Source of the DNA: Nocardioides daphniae
Lineage (GTDB): Bacteria; Actinomycetota; Actinomycetes; Propionibacteriales; Nocardioidaceae
Length of the DNA: 64,000 nucleotides
Reading direction: 5' to 3'
Assembly (NCBI RefSeq): GCF_004777465.1
Contig: NZ_CP038462.1
Coordinates: forward strand, 1,984,001-2,048,000
Under the pieces are notes generated by a model. The model saw only the letters and a program-made list of their open reading frames with translations. It made no database searches and had not been told where the DNA came from. Below, one piece after another: positions 42,929 to 51,133 of the stretch; within the stretch, counting starts at the first letter, position 1; each line of letters opens with the position of its first letter. The translations under genes were made by a program, and so were the position numbers.

Positions 42929-43928
42929 ACACGACGGTCACATCGAGCTGGAGCGCAGCGTCAACTCCATCCGCGTCGGGGCCCGCCACCGCCACCACCC
43001 CGACGAAGGGGTCGAGTCCTTGATGGCGTCGATCAAGAACCTCGGCCTGCTGCAGCCGATCACCATCACGCCTGATGGAGTCCTGGTCTGCGGAGCCCGT
43101 CGATTGGCGGCGATCAAGCAGTTGGGGTGGCGCACCGTAAAGGTGTGGGTGCGCTCGGGGATCTCCGACGACCTGTCGCGGCTGCTGGCCCAGCAGGACG
43201 AGAACACCGAACGCAAGGAACTCACCCCCCGGGAACAGGCCGCCCTCTTCACGGAGCTGCGGCGACTGATGAGCGAGGACGCGGCACGCCGCCAGGAGGC
43301 TTCGCGTTTCGGCGCCAACACCACGGTCACCGACGGCGCGGAGCCCGGCGACGCAGGCGGGGTCCCCGGTGCTGCCGAATCGGCAGCACCGCGCGGACAC
43401 CTCACCAGTCGCCACCAAGCCGCACTGGAGGTCACGGGGAAGGCTTCGTACTCGTTGCTGGAGCAGATCTCCAAGATCGAGCGGGTCGCCGCCGACCGGT
43501 CCTTGCCGGAAACGTTGCGACGCCTCGCCGAGGCCGAGCTCGAAGCCATCGACGACGGGGCGGCCGTGAACCCGGCCTACCAGCGGCTGCTGGCGGCCCA
43601 CGACCTCCTCGCCGTCGGCAACGCCCGGCCCGGGCCTTCCACTCCAACGGAGAAGGATCAGCTCGACAACAAGGCGGCCGACACGTTCGTTCCTCACAGC
43701 CAAAAGCGCGCCAGGATCGCCCGTGGCCCTGGGACGTCGAGGCGGTCTCTGCGGGCCTTCGTGTTGACCTGGAGCGATCTCGACGGCTGGTCGCGGTTCT
43801 ACGACCCGCGCGAGATCGCTGCCCAGCTCTCCGCCGAGAACTGGCAGATGTTCGAACGCGTCCTCGCCGAGACCATCACGTTCGCCGACGAGGTCCGGAC
43901 TCTGCGCGCTGCCCGCGTCTCCGCATGA
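42921..43928 (+). CDS. ParB/KorB-like DNA-binding protein
   Basis: 335 residues. The N-terminal ParB/sulfiredoxin-like domain reads VNSIRVGARHRHHPDEGVESLMASIKNLGLLQPITI then CGARRLAAIKQLGW, followed by DENTERKELTPREQAALF, the classic ParB helix. A helical middle region after ~130 may hold the helix-turn-helix, and the C-terminus has WSDLDGWSRFYDPREIAAQLSAENW. Such proteins serve partition or regulate transfer operons. It is the best candidate within the element to bind the TCGCCCGTGG word, a copy of which lies in its own gene at 43717. Confidence 0.82.
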   Translation: MSEHDGHIELERSVNSIRVGARHRHHPDEGVESLMASIKNLGLLQPITITPDGVLVCGARRLAAIKQLGWRTVKVWVRSGISDDLSRLLAQQDENTERKELTPREQAALFTELRRLMSEDAARRQEASRFGANTTVTDGAEPGDAGGVPGAAESAAPRGHLTSRHQAALEVTGKASYSLLEQISKIERVAADRSLPETLRRLAEAELEAIDDGAAVNPAYQRLLAAHDLLAVGNARPGPSTPTEKDQLDNKAADTFVPHSQKRARIARGPGTSRRSLRAFVLTWSDLDGWSRFYDPREIAAQLSAENWQMFERVLAETITFADEVRTLRAARVSA

Positions 43929-43985
43929 GCACCGGGGGCACGCGTACGCACCTGTCCGATGTCCCCTCACATCTGGGAAGCCACG

Positions 43986-44666
43986 ATGCCCACTCTCTCT
44001 CCCCTTCGCTCCCCCACCCGCCGACTGCTGGCCATCGCCCTGGCCATCTCCGCGGCCGCAACGACGTTGATCGCGTACGCCGTGTGGCGCGGCGCGTCCG
44101 GGCCTTCGGGGTCGCCGTCCCCTCCCCGCTCCGACCAGACGATCCCGCTCCTTGTCGAGGCGCCGGCCGCGCGTACGCCCCAGCAACTTCGCTCCTTGAG
44201 CCGCACGGATGACCCCCAGGCTTTCGTCCGGGAGGTCGCGTTGGCCCTGTTCGGCTTCGACACCACCACGGTGATCACCCGCGCCGACCACCTCGCTCAG
44301 CTCGTGGAGGTGGCGGACCCGACCGGGGAGTCCGCCCCCGGCCTCGTCTCGGACCTCGACAACTACCTCCCCACCCCGCAGGCGTGGACGCAACTGGCGC
44401 AGTACGAAACCCGGCAGTGGCTCGCGATCGACTCGATCACCACACCGTCAAAGTGGTCAGAGGCCCTGGCGCAGGCCGGCGACGAACTGCTGCCCGGTAC
44501 GACCGCGCTCACCGTGCGCGGTGTCCGTCATCGCGAGGGCGTCTGGGAAGGCGAGCACGTCGCCTCCGACCACGAGGTGGCGTTCACGGTGTTCATTGTC
44601 TGCGCCCCGGCCTACCCCCAGTGCCACCTGCTGCGGTTGTCCCTGCTCGACCGGCCGCTCGAGTAG
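43986..44666 (+). CDS. Bitopic membrane protein, VirB8-position transfer component
   Basis: 226 residues. One N-terminal membrane segment (LLAIALAISAAATTLIAYAVW), then an extracytoplasmic ~180-residue domain. By size, topology and position before the M23 peptidase and VirB6-like genes it fits the place of VirB8/TcpC-like proteins in Gram-positive T4SS, but sequence similarity cannot be judged here. ATG 43986 is preferred; GTG/ATG 43959 is an alternative. Confidence 0.6.
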   Translation: MPTLSPLRSPTRRLLAIALAISAAATTLIAYAVWRGASGPSGSPSPPRSDQTIPLLVEAPAARTPQQLRSLSRTDDPQAFVREVALALFGFDTTTVITRADHLAQLVEVADPTGESAPGLVSDLDNYLPTPQAWTQLAQYETRQWLAIDSITTPSKWSEALAQAGDELLPGTTALTVRGVRHREGVWEGEHVASDHEVAFTVFIVCAPAYPQCHLLRLSLLDRPLE

Positions 44667-44678
44667 CCAGGGGCAAAC

Positions 44679-45764
44679 ATGCTGAAGGTCGTGTTCACCG
44701 GGCTTCTTGCCCTGCTCTTCGGTCCCGCGATCCTCCTGATCTCGATGGGGACGGTGCTCAACCCTGCGGCGCAGGCCAACTGCCTGCCCTCGGCCGCCGC
44801 CTCTGGCACGGACGCAAGTGACGCGGCGAGTGTTCCGGAGTCCGCCCGGGTGGTGTTTCCCCTTCCCGCGGGTACGTGGGTGCGCACCAGCGGCTACGGC
44901 ATCCGGGTGCACCCGATCACGGGGGAACGGAAGCTGCACAGCGGTGTGGACTTCGCCGCCACCGTCGGGACCCCCATCGTGGCGGCAGCCGATGGGCGAG
45001 TCGTATTCGCCGGCCCCGCCACCGGATACGGGCACTGGATCGTCATCGAGCACACCGTCGCCGGGAGGCGCGTGGCCACGGGGTATGCCCACATGTACGC
45101 CTCCGGCCTGCACGTCGCGGCGGGTGAGACCGTCACCGCCGGCCAGCACATCGCGGACGTCGGCAGCGACGGCTACTCCACCGGCGCCCACCTCCACTTC
45201 GAGGTTCGCCCCGGCGGCGCGGGCGCAGACCCAGCTGACCCGGAGCCGTGGCTCGCCGCCCAAGGTGCAGACGCCGCGGCCGTCGATGTCGAGGCAGTGG
45301 CCGCGGGGTGCGCGTCGCCGACTGCGGGTCCGGCGGCACCGTTTCCCGGCCAGGATCCCGGCGCCATGGTTGACGACCCCACCAGCGACGGGCGCATCAC
45401 CGCCCGTACCGCCCACGTGCTGGCCCAAGTCCGCACCCGCTTTCCTGCCTCGTCGTGGGCGTGCTGGTCGCTACGTTCGGGACCGTCCGAACATCCGCTG
45501 GGTCGTGCCTGCGACGGCACCTTCGGCAACGCCATCGGGATTCCGGCCACCGGACGTTCCCTGGACCTGGGGTGGAGGGTGACCAACTGGTTGAAGACCA
45601 ACGCTTCCGACCTCGGGGTGGAGTACCTGATCTGGCAAGGCCGGATCTGGTCTCTGGCCCGCGACGGCGAGGGCTGGCGGTCCTACAACGGCGGCGGGAT
45701 GCACGACCCCGGCAACGTCACCGGCGGGCACTACGACCACCTGCACTTCACGGTCGCCGTCTGA
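44679..45764 (+). CDS. M23-family peptidoglycan endopeptidase of the transfer system
   Basis: 361 residues. A signal anchor (VVFTGLLALLFGPAILLISMG) is followed by an M23 domain with the zinc ligands in HSGVDFA (HxxxD) and HLHFEV (HxH), plus the usual GYGIRVHPITGERKLHSG lead-in. The C-terminal ~150 residues form a second domain of the type that ends in GGHYDHLHFTV, often seen in actinobacterial transfer peptidases. It presumably opens the wall for the conjugation channel. Confidence 0.88.
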   Translation: MLKVVFTGLLALLFGPAILLISMGTVLNPAAQANCLPSAAASGTDASDAASVPESARVVFPLPAGTWVRTSGYGIRVHPITGERKLHSGVDFAATVGTPIVAAADGRVVFAGPATGYGHWIVIEHTVAGRRVATGYAHMYASGLHVAAGETVTAGQHIADVGSDGYSTGAHLHFEVRPGGAGADPADPEPWLAAQGADAAAVDVEAVAAGCASPTAGPAAPFPGQDPGAMVDDPTSDGRITARTAHVLAQVRTRFPASSWACWSLRSGPSEHPLGRACDGTFGNAIGIPATGRSLDLGWRVTNWLKTNASDLGVEYLIWQGRIWSLARDGEGWRSYNGGGMHDPGNVTGGHYDHLHFTVAV

Positions 45765-45828
45765 CGACGACCTGGCTCCCGGACCAGCCCCTGGCCTCTC
45801 AGCGGCGACGCGGCCGCACCTACCGGTC

Positions 45829-46118
45829 GTGAACCTCTCCCAACTCCCGCTCCCCGTCGTACGCCCGACTTCGGCGCCGTGGGTGGCACCAGTGAGCTCA
45901 ACGCCGTCGTCGGCGCGCTGCTGACCTACGGGCTGATCGTCGCGGTGCTCATGGTCATCGTCTGCGCGACCGTCTGGGCGTTCGGCTCGGCCCAGGGCAG
46001 TTGGCAGGCAGCCAGCCGCGGCAAGACCGGGCTGCTGGTGGCACTCGCCGGCGCGGTCCTGACCGGCGGCGCGCTCGCCTGGGCCAACTGGCTGATCGAC
46101 CTCGGAGCAGGACTCTAG
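45829..46118 (+). CDS. Small two-helix membrane protein of the transfer region (one frameshift)
   Basis: About 96 residues. From GTG 45829 the frame starts NLSQLPLPVV and slips near 45865 to PDFGAVGGTSELNAVVGALLTYGL, then two membrane helices separated by a short basic loop (AQGSWQAASRGKTG). Small proteins of this form sit between the M23 peptidase and the VirB6-like gene in related elements and resemble VirB2/TrbC-like subunits or PrgI-like proteins in topology. The homologous next gene has the same plan. Confidence 0.65.
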
Positions 46119-46179
46119 GGACGGGACCCACACCTGACCCACAGGGCCATCCGGTCCATTGATTCAGGAGGAACCCGCG

Positions 46180-46503
46180 ATGCAATTCACCGTCTCGAGC
46201 TTCGCCGCACACGCGGTGACCGTGCTTCCCCACGAGGTCACCATCAGCCCGAACTCCAACGGGCTTCCCGGCATCAGCCAGCTGCGCTCGATCGTCGGGG
46301 CATCCATGACCGTCGGGTTAATCCTCGCGGTCCTCGCGCTGATCATCTCCGCGGTCGTGTGGGCCCTCGGTGCCAACTCCTCCAACCCGCACCTGGCGGG
46401 CCGTGGGAAGGTCGGCGTCCTCGTCGGTCTGGGGGCCGCCGTCGTCACCGGGGCGTCGGTGGCGCTCGTCAACTTCTTCTGGAACGTGGGCCAGCAGGTC
46501 TGA
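46180..46503 (+). CDS. Small two-helix membrane protein, paralogue of the preceding gene
   Basis: 107 residues. Two hydrophobic helices flank AGRGKVGVLVGLGAA, matching the AASRGKTGLLVALAGA of the previous protein, so the two are probably duplicates. AGGAGG at 46166-46171 gives a strong ribosome site for ATG 46180. Likely a channel or pilus subunit of the T4SS. Confidence 0.75.
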   Translation: MQFTVSSFAAHAVTVLPHEVTISPNSNGLPGISQLRSIVGASMTVGLILAVLALIISAVVWALGANSSNPHLAGRGKVGVLVGLGAAVVTGASVALVNFFWNVGQQV

Positions 46504-46540
46504 AACCGACCTGACGAATCCGAGCTAGGAGGTAGCGACG

Positions 46541-47864
46541 ATGGCCGATGTCTGCGAAGTTCCCGTCATCTCCGGGGTGTGCGAGAAGGCCGGCGAGGCC
46601 GCCGGAACCCTGGTCGCAGCCCCCTTCGACTGGTTAGCCCAGTCCCTCGCACACGGTGCGGGCTGGATGTACCAGGCCGTGTGGTCGACCATCGACTCGA
46701 CCACCATGGTCGATGCCACCAGTGGGGAACTGACCGGGTCTACAACATCCTCTTCGGCGTCGCGGTCTTCGTGATGCTCGGCTTCTTCATGCTCCAAGTC
46801 ATCGGCGGCATGATCCGCCGCGAGCCCGCCGCCCTCTCACGCGCCGCGCTGGGGTTGGGCAAGTCGATCCTCGGTTCGTTCGTCGCCCTCACCCTGGTCG
46901 CCGCCGCCCTCGAGATCACCGACCAGCTCTGCGTCGGCATCGTCCACGCCAGCGGCACCACCATGAGCGAGATGGGTGAACGCGTCGAACTCCTGGCCCA
47001 GGGCCTGCTGACGCTTCACATCGCAGCGCCCGGAGCCGGCGCGATCATCACGATCTTCGTTGCCGGACTCGCGATCGCCGCGGCCGTCATCGTGTGGATC
47101 AGCCTTCTCGTGCGTAAAGCACTGCTGCTGGTCGCGATCGTGTTCGCCCCCATTGCCCTGGCCGGGGCGAGCTGGGACCACACCGCGGCTGGGTCAGCCG
47201 ATGGGCAGCGTTCGTCCTGGCACTGATCCTGTCCAAGGTCGTGCTCGTGGTGATCTTCCTGATCGCCACCACCCAGGTCTCCGCACCCATCGACAGCGAT
47301 CTGCAGTCGGTCAGCGACCCCATCGCCGGAGTCGTGCTCATGCTGGTCGCCGGCTTCGCGCCGTACCTGACCTACAAGGCCATCAACTTCATGGGCTTCG
47401 ACACGTACCACGCGATGTCGAGTGAGCAGGAAGCCAAGTCCGCGCTCAACCGCCCTCTGCCCATCCCCCTGAACCGACGCGCCGGAGCCGAACCCAGCAA
47501 GGTCCTCAACGGCGCCTTCGGCAACAGCAACGGAGCAGGTGACGGCAGCACGGGTGCTCCACGGCCCGTGCCCACACCTCCGGTGTCCCCCACATCAGGC
47601 GCCGGCGCCCGCACAGCAACCGGTGCAGCGGGGGCCGGCGGCGCCACTGCGGCCGCCGGCGCTGCCACCGGCGGCCTCGCAGCTGGCGCGGCCCTTGCGA
47701 CCGGGGCCGCAAGCGCGGGCGTACGCACCACCCAGAGCATCGGCGGAGCTGCGGCCGCGCAGGCTGACGCCGCCCAGTCATCGGCTCCCCCGCGATCTGG
47801 TCCCGTTCCCTCCCACGTGCCGGACGCCGTGCCCCCGGTGTCCGTCGCCGACCGGAGGAGGTGA
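46541..47864 (+). CDS. VirB6/TrbL-like multi-pass transfer protein (two frameshifts)
   Basis: About 441 residues. An N-terminal amphipathic stretch is followed by five or six membrane helices (YNILFGVAVFVMLGFFML …, SILGSFVALTLVAAALEI, IITIFVAGLAIAAAVIVWI, LLLVAIVFAPIALAG, LALILSKVVLVVIFLIA) and an Ala/Gly-rich disordered tail of ~130 residues. The frame shifts near 46738 and 47185. This matches TrbL/VirB6-type channel proteins of Gram-positive T4SS. Confidence 0.78.
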
Positions 47865-47867
47865 GTC

Positions 47868-49332
47868 ATGGCCAGCCACGCGCCCAGCGCGGAACACGAA
47901 CTCGCGCCGGTGAAGTTCTCTCGTCTCGCCCGCCGCGGCATCCTGCTCGGACTGTCGGGTACACAGCTCGTGGTCGTGGGTGCCGCGGCAGTCAGTGTGG
48001 TCGCATCCCTGTACAGCGGTGGCGGCGCCTCCCTCGCCTACGTCACTCCGCTCGTCCTGGGTGCTGCCGTCGTGACCTTCGTCGGGATCGGCGGCCGCAA
48101 GTTGATCGAATGGCTCCCCATCCTGACGCGGTGGGCGTGGCGAACGGGCGGCGACCAACGCGTCTACCGGCGCCGCGTTGTGACTCCACGCCCCGCAGGG
48201 ACCCTCGCCCTGCCCGGCGATGCCGCCCGACTCCGTCAGTGGTCGGATCCCGACACCGACGCAGTCATGGTGCACGACCCCCACGCCGGGACCCTGACCG
48301 CGATCGTCGGTCTTACCCACCCGGCGTTCATCCTGCTCGATCCCCTCGAGCAGCAGCGCCGCGTCACCGCCTGGGGACGGGTCCTGGCCACGGCATGCCG
48401 CTCTGGACGCCTCGCCTCCGTGCAGGTGATGGAGCGGACCTTGCCCGACTCCGGCAAGGGTTTGGCGCAGTGGTGGACCGAGCACGGCCAGCACGACGGC
48501 TCCTGGACCTCGAGGACCTACGCCGAGCTCATCGAGCGCGCCGGCCCCGCCGGCGAGCGGCACGCCAGCACCATCTCGATCTCCCTGGATATGAAGGCTG
48601 CCCGTCGCGCGATCCGTGCCGCAGGTGGCGGTCATCGCGGCGCCGCCGCGGTGCTACGCCAGGAGATGTCGACCATGACCGCCGCGCTCCGCGCCGCCGA
48701 CCTCGCCCCCGGCGACTGGCTTTCCCCCGGCGAGTTGGCCGTGATCCTGCGCCAGCGCCTACGACCCGGTCGTCGCCGGTGCGCTGGAGCGCCACGGCAG
48801 CCTCGGCAGTGACCTGGCCACCGCCGGCCCCGTCGCCGTCACCGAGACCTGGTCGTCGCTGCGCAGCGACTCCGCCCACCACTGCGTGCTGTGGATCAGC
48901 GAGTGGCCGCGTTCCCTGGTCTACCCCGGTTTCCTCGCACCCGTCCTGCTCTCCTCAGGCGTCCGGCGCGCCTTCACCCTGCTCTACACACCGATGCGTA
49001 CCGACCAAGCCGCGCGCGACATCCGCAGGAAGAAGACCGAGTACCTCTCCGACGCCACCCAACGTCAACGGATCGGCCAGATCGAAGACGCCCAACAGTC
49101 CGCCGAATACCACGACGTCCTCCAGCAGGAAGCCGACCTCACCGCCGGCCACGGCATCCTGCGCGTGACCGGGTTCCTGACCGTGAGCGCGACCGATCCC
49201 GAGGAACTCGAGCGAGCCGTGGCGGACATCGAGCAGGCCGCCATCCAGACCTCGTGCGAGACCAGGCGGCTGTGGGGTCAGCAGGCTCAGGCGTTCACCG
49301 CGGCCGCGCTGCCACTGTGCCGCAGGCTGTGA
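47868..49332 (+). CDS. SCO6880-family transfer protein (one frameshift)
   Basis: About 488 residues. Two N-terminal membrane helices (GILLGLSGTQLVVVGAAAVSVVASL, LAYVTPLVLGAAVVTFVGIGG) are followed by a domain that resembles the N-terminal region of VirB4 ATPases and lacks a P-loop. The ending QQAQAFTAAALPLCRRL is typical of the SCO6880 family, which in actinobacteria pairs with a separate VirB4-like ATPase. The frame slips near 48760. It starts 4 nt after the VirB6-like stop. The partner ATPase is found 1.8 kb on, beyond two inserted genes. Confidence 0.82.
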
Positions 49333-49423
49333 GTGGCGAGACTTCGCCCCTTGGAGCGATCCGCGCGGCCGGAATCATGCGTTCTGGACTCTCCTGTCGG
49401 TGCGCGCTGCCACACTCGTCGCC

Positions 49424-50401
49424 ATGACCGAGACCATGGACCCCATCCGGACGGAGTTGGAGCGGCACGACTGCTGGTTCCCCAGCACCGACAGGGTCGC
49501 ACGCCGTCCTGACGTGACCGCCTTCAAGCAGACCGCCCGTCTGCAGCAGTCGAAGTGGCGCGAGGCCCAGGGCTACCCGAAGGGCCGGTCCCAAGGTGGC
49601 GGACGCCTCTCCGACAATGGCTCGCGACTCGCACCGGTCGAGCCCTTGGGCGGAGACTTCCGCAATTTCCTGTCCAGCCCTGCGATCCGGGCTGCCGTCA
49701 CGCATCGCTCCTCTTCCGAGGCGAAGGCTGCCGAGCGCGGGCAGCAGTTCAACGAGACCAGGCTGCGTCAGGACCTTCTCTCCTCGATGCCGATGTGCTT
49801 CAACCTCTTCGGTGAGCTCCACGGCGATCCCGAGCGACTGACCCGCTTCGGCAAGGAACTCGGTCTCGATCGGCCGGGACTGGAGGTGAGGTTCGAGCAC
49901 TCCCCCGGACGACGCGTCCTCGAGTTCACCAACGACGGCACCGCATTCGACGTGGCGCTGTTCTTCGGCGAACCCGACGGCCCCCGCACGGTGGTCGGGA
50001 TCGAGACCAAGTTCCACGAACACGCCCTCAAGGAGTCTGCCCCTGACGCTGTCTCGCGGATGCCGCGCTACGCGGAGATCTCCGAGCGTGCGGTGGCCGA
50101 CGGGATCCTCAAGCCGGGCTGGCAAGGACTGCTCAACACCGAGCTGCAGCAGATCTGGCGTGACCACCTTCTCGTTCTGTCCATGCTCCAACACCCCAGC
50201 GGCCTGTGGGATGAAGGGCTCTACGTCCTGGTCCACCCTCAGGGCAACCCCTCGTTCGCGGAGGCCGGCGCACGCTACCGCGACGAGTTCCTCGCCGACG
50301 ACAGCACCTTCGCGGTCAAGACCGTCGAGGAGCTGCTCGACTACGGGGTGCTGCACTCGCCCGAGGTCGAGCGCGAGTTCCGCAACCGCTACCTCTGGTG
50401 A
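49424..50401 (+). CDS. PGN_0703-like putative restriction endonuclease
   Basis: 325 residues. CFNLFGELHGDPERL, VRFEHSPGRR and TAFDVALFFGEPDGPRTVVGIETKFHE match the PGN_0703-type putative restriction endonuclease family, with a PD-(D/E)XK core (D of AFDV, E-x-K of IETK). It is inserted between two genes that normally stand together in transfer loci (SCO6880 and VirB4-like), so it is cargo. No methylase is beside it. GTG of the next gene overlaps its stop. Confidence 0.7.
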   Translation: MTETMDPIRTELERHDCWFPSTDRVARRPDVTAFKQTARLQQSKWREAQGYPKGRSQGGGRLSDNGSRLAPVEPLGGDFRNFLSSPAIRAAVTHRSSSEAKAAERGQQFNETRLRQDLLSSMPMCFNLFGELHGDPERLTRFGKELGLDRPGLEVRFEHSPGRRVLEFTNDGTAFDVALFFGEPDGPRTVVGIETKFHEHALKESAPDAVSRMPRYAEISERAVADGILKPGWQGLLNTELQQIWRDHLLVLSMLQHPSGLWDEGLYVLVHPQGNPSFAEAGARYRDEFLADDSTFAVKTVEELLDYGVLHSPEVEREFRNRYLW

Positions 50402-51027
50402 CCCTTGGCATGCGTGCACTGCCACCGGCCGCTCTGGTCGAGGCCGCCTCGTGGGCTCTGGCCCGGGACCTGACACGGCGTCACCCCGAGTTGTCGATCC
50501 TCAAGTACCACCCCGGCGGTGGACAGTACGACTGCTTGGCCATCCGTTCCGCGTCCGGCCTGCACATCGATCTGAACCGTGTCGGCCGGATTCATGTCCA
50601 CGCTGACCACACTGGCGACAGCGTCCGCACTGAACCCGTCGAGTGGAACGACTACCTCAAGACAGACCCTCGTGAGTTCGTGGAACGTCTCGAGCGGATC
50701 GTGGGCCTGCCACACGTGACGTCCATCCCCGTCACCACCCCTCGGGTGCTGACCTACCGGGTGCTGGCCGCGTTTTCCCACCTCCACGCGTTCGGTCGCC
50801 ACGCCGACATCTCCATGAGCACTCTCGACTCCTCCGGCGGCATGGGCGGCGGCCCCGCAGCTTGGCCGTCCGACTACCCCACTGTCCTACGTGCCATGGA
50901 CGCTGACCCGTTCGGCTTCTGGCGGGCAACGTCCACGACTACCGAACTCGTCCTCGAAACCGAGGCCGCGACCCTGCATCGACAGGACGGTTCGACGGCG
51001 TCTCCCCGGGATCTACGCCACACATGA
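50398..51027 (+). CDS. Conserved hypothetical protein, partner of the nuclease (TY-Chap2-like)
   Basis: 209 residues, GTG 50398 overlapping the nuclease stop. The stretch ELSILKYHPGGGQYDCLAI resembles the TY-Chap2 class of putative peptide chaperones. The rest is mixed alpha/beta with no catalytic motif. Coupling to the nuclease suggests a chaperone or immunity role. The assignment is from memory of a short motif and is only moderately secure. Confidence 0.55.
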   Translation: MTLGMRALPPAALVEAASWALARDLTRRHPELSILKYHPGGGQYDCLAIRSASGLHIDLNRVGRIHVHADHTGDSVRTEPVEWNDYLKTDPREFVERLERIVGLPHVTSIPVTTPRVLTYRVLAAFSHLHAFGRHADISMSTLDSSGGMGGGPAAWPSDYPTVLRAMDADPFGFWRATSTTTELVLETEAATLHRQDGSTASPRDLRHT

Positions 51028-51133
51028 GCGCGACTTCGGCCGGCTCTTCGGTCACCTGTTGGCTGGGATCTGACGCCTCAACTGGGTCACCTGCAGACAC
51101 CTCCTTCTCATCCCGCGAGCAAGGAGACCGTCG

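Larger units (their letters stand above)
21517..43726. repeat. Dispersed 10-bp repeat family TCGCCCGTGG (12 exact copies)
   Basis: Exact copies start at 21517, 23672, 27313, 30441, 30661, 36078, 36111, 36177, 40697 and 43717 on the plus strand, and at 30607 and 40754 on the minus strand. I found none in 1-21.5 kb or 43.8-64 kb. Three copies are units of a tandem repeat (36078-36194); the other nine are independent, four of them intergenic, and the coding ones are in different reading frames. Several extend into CGCCC-GTG-GGCG dyads. Confidence 0.7.
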
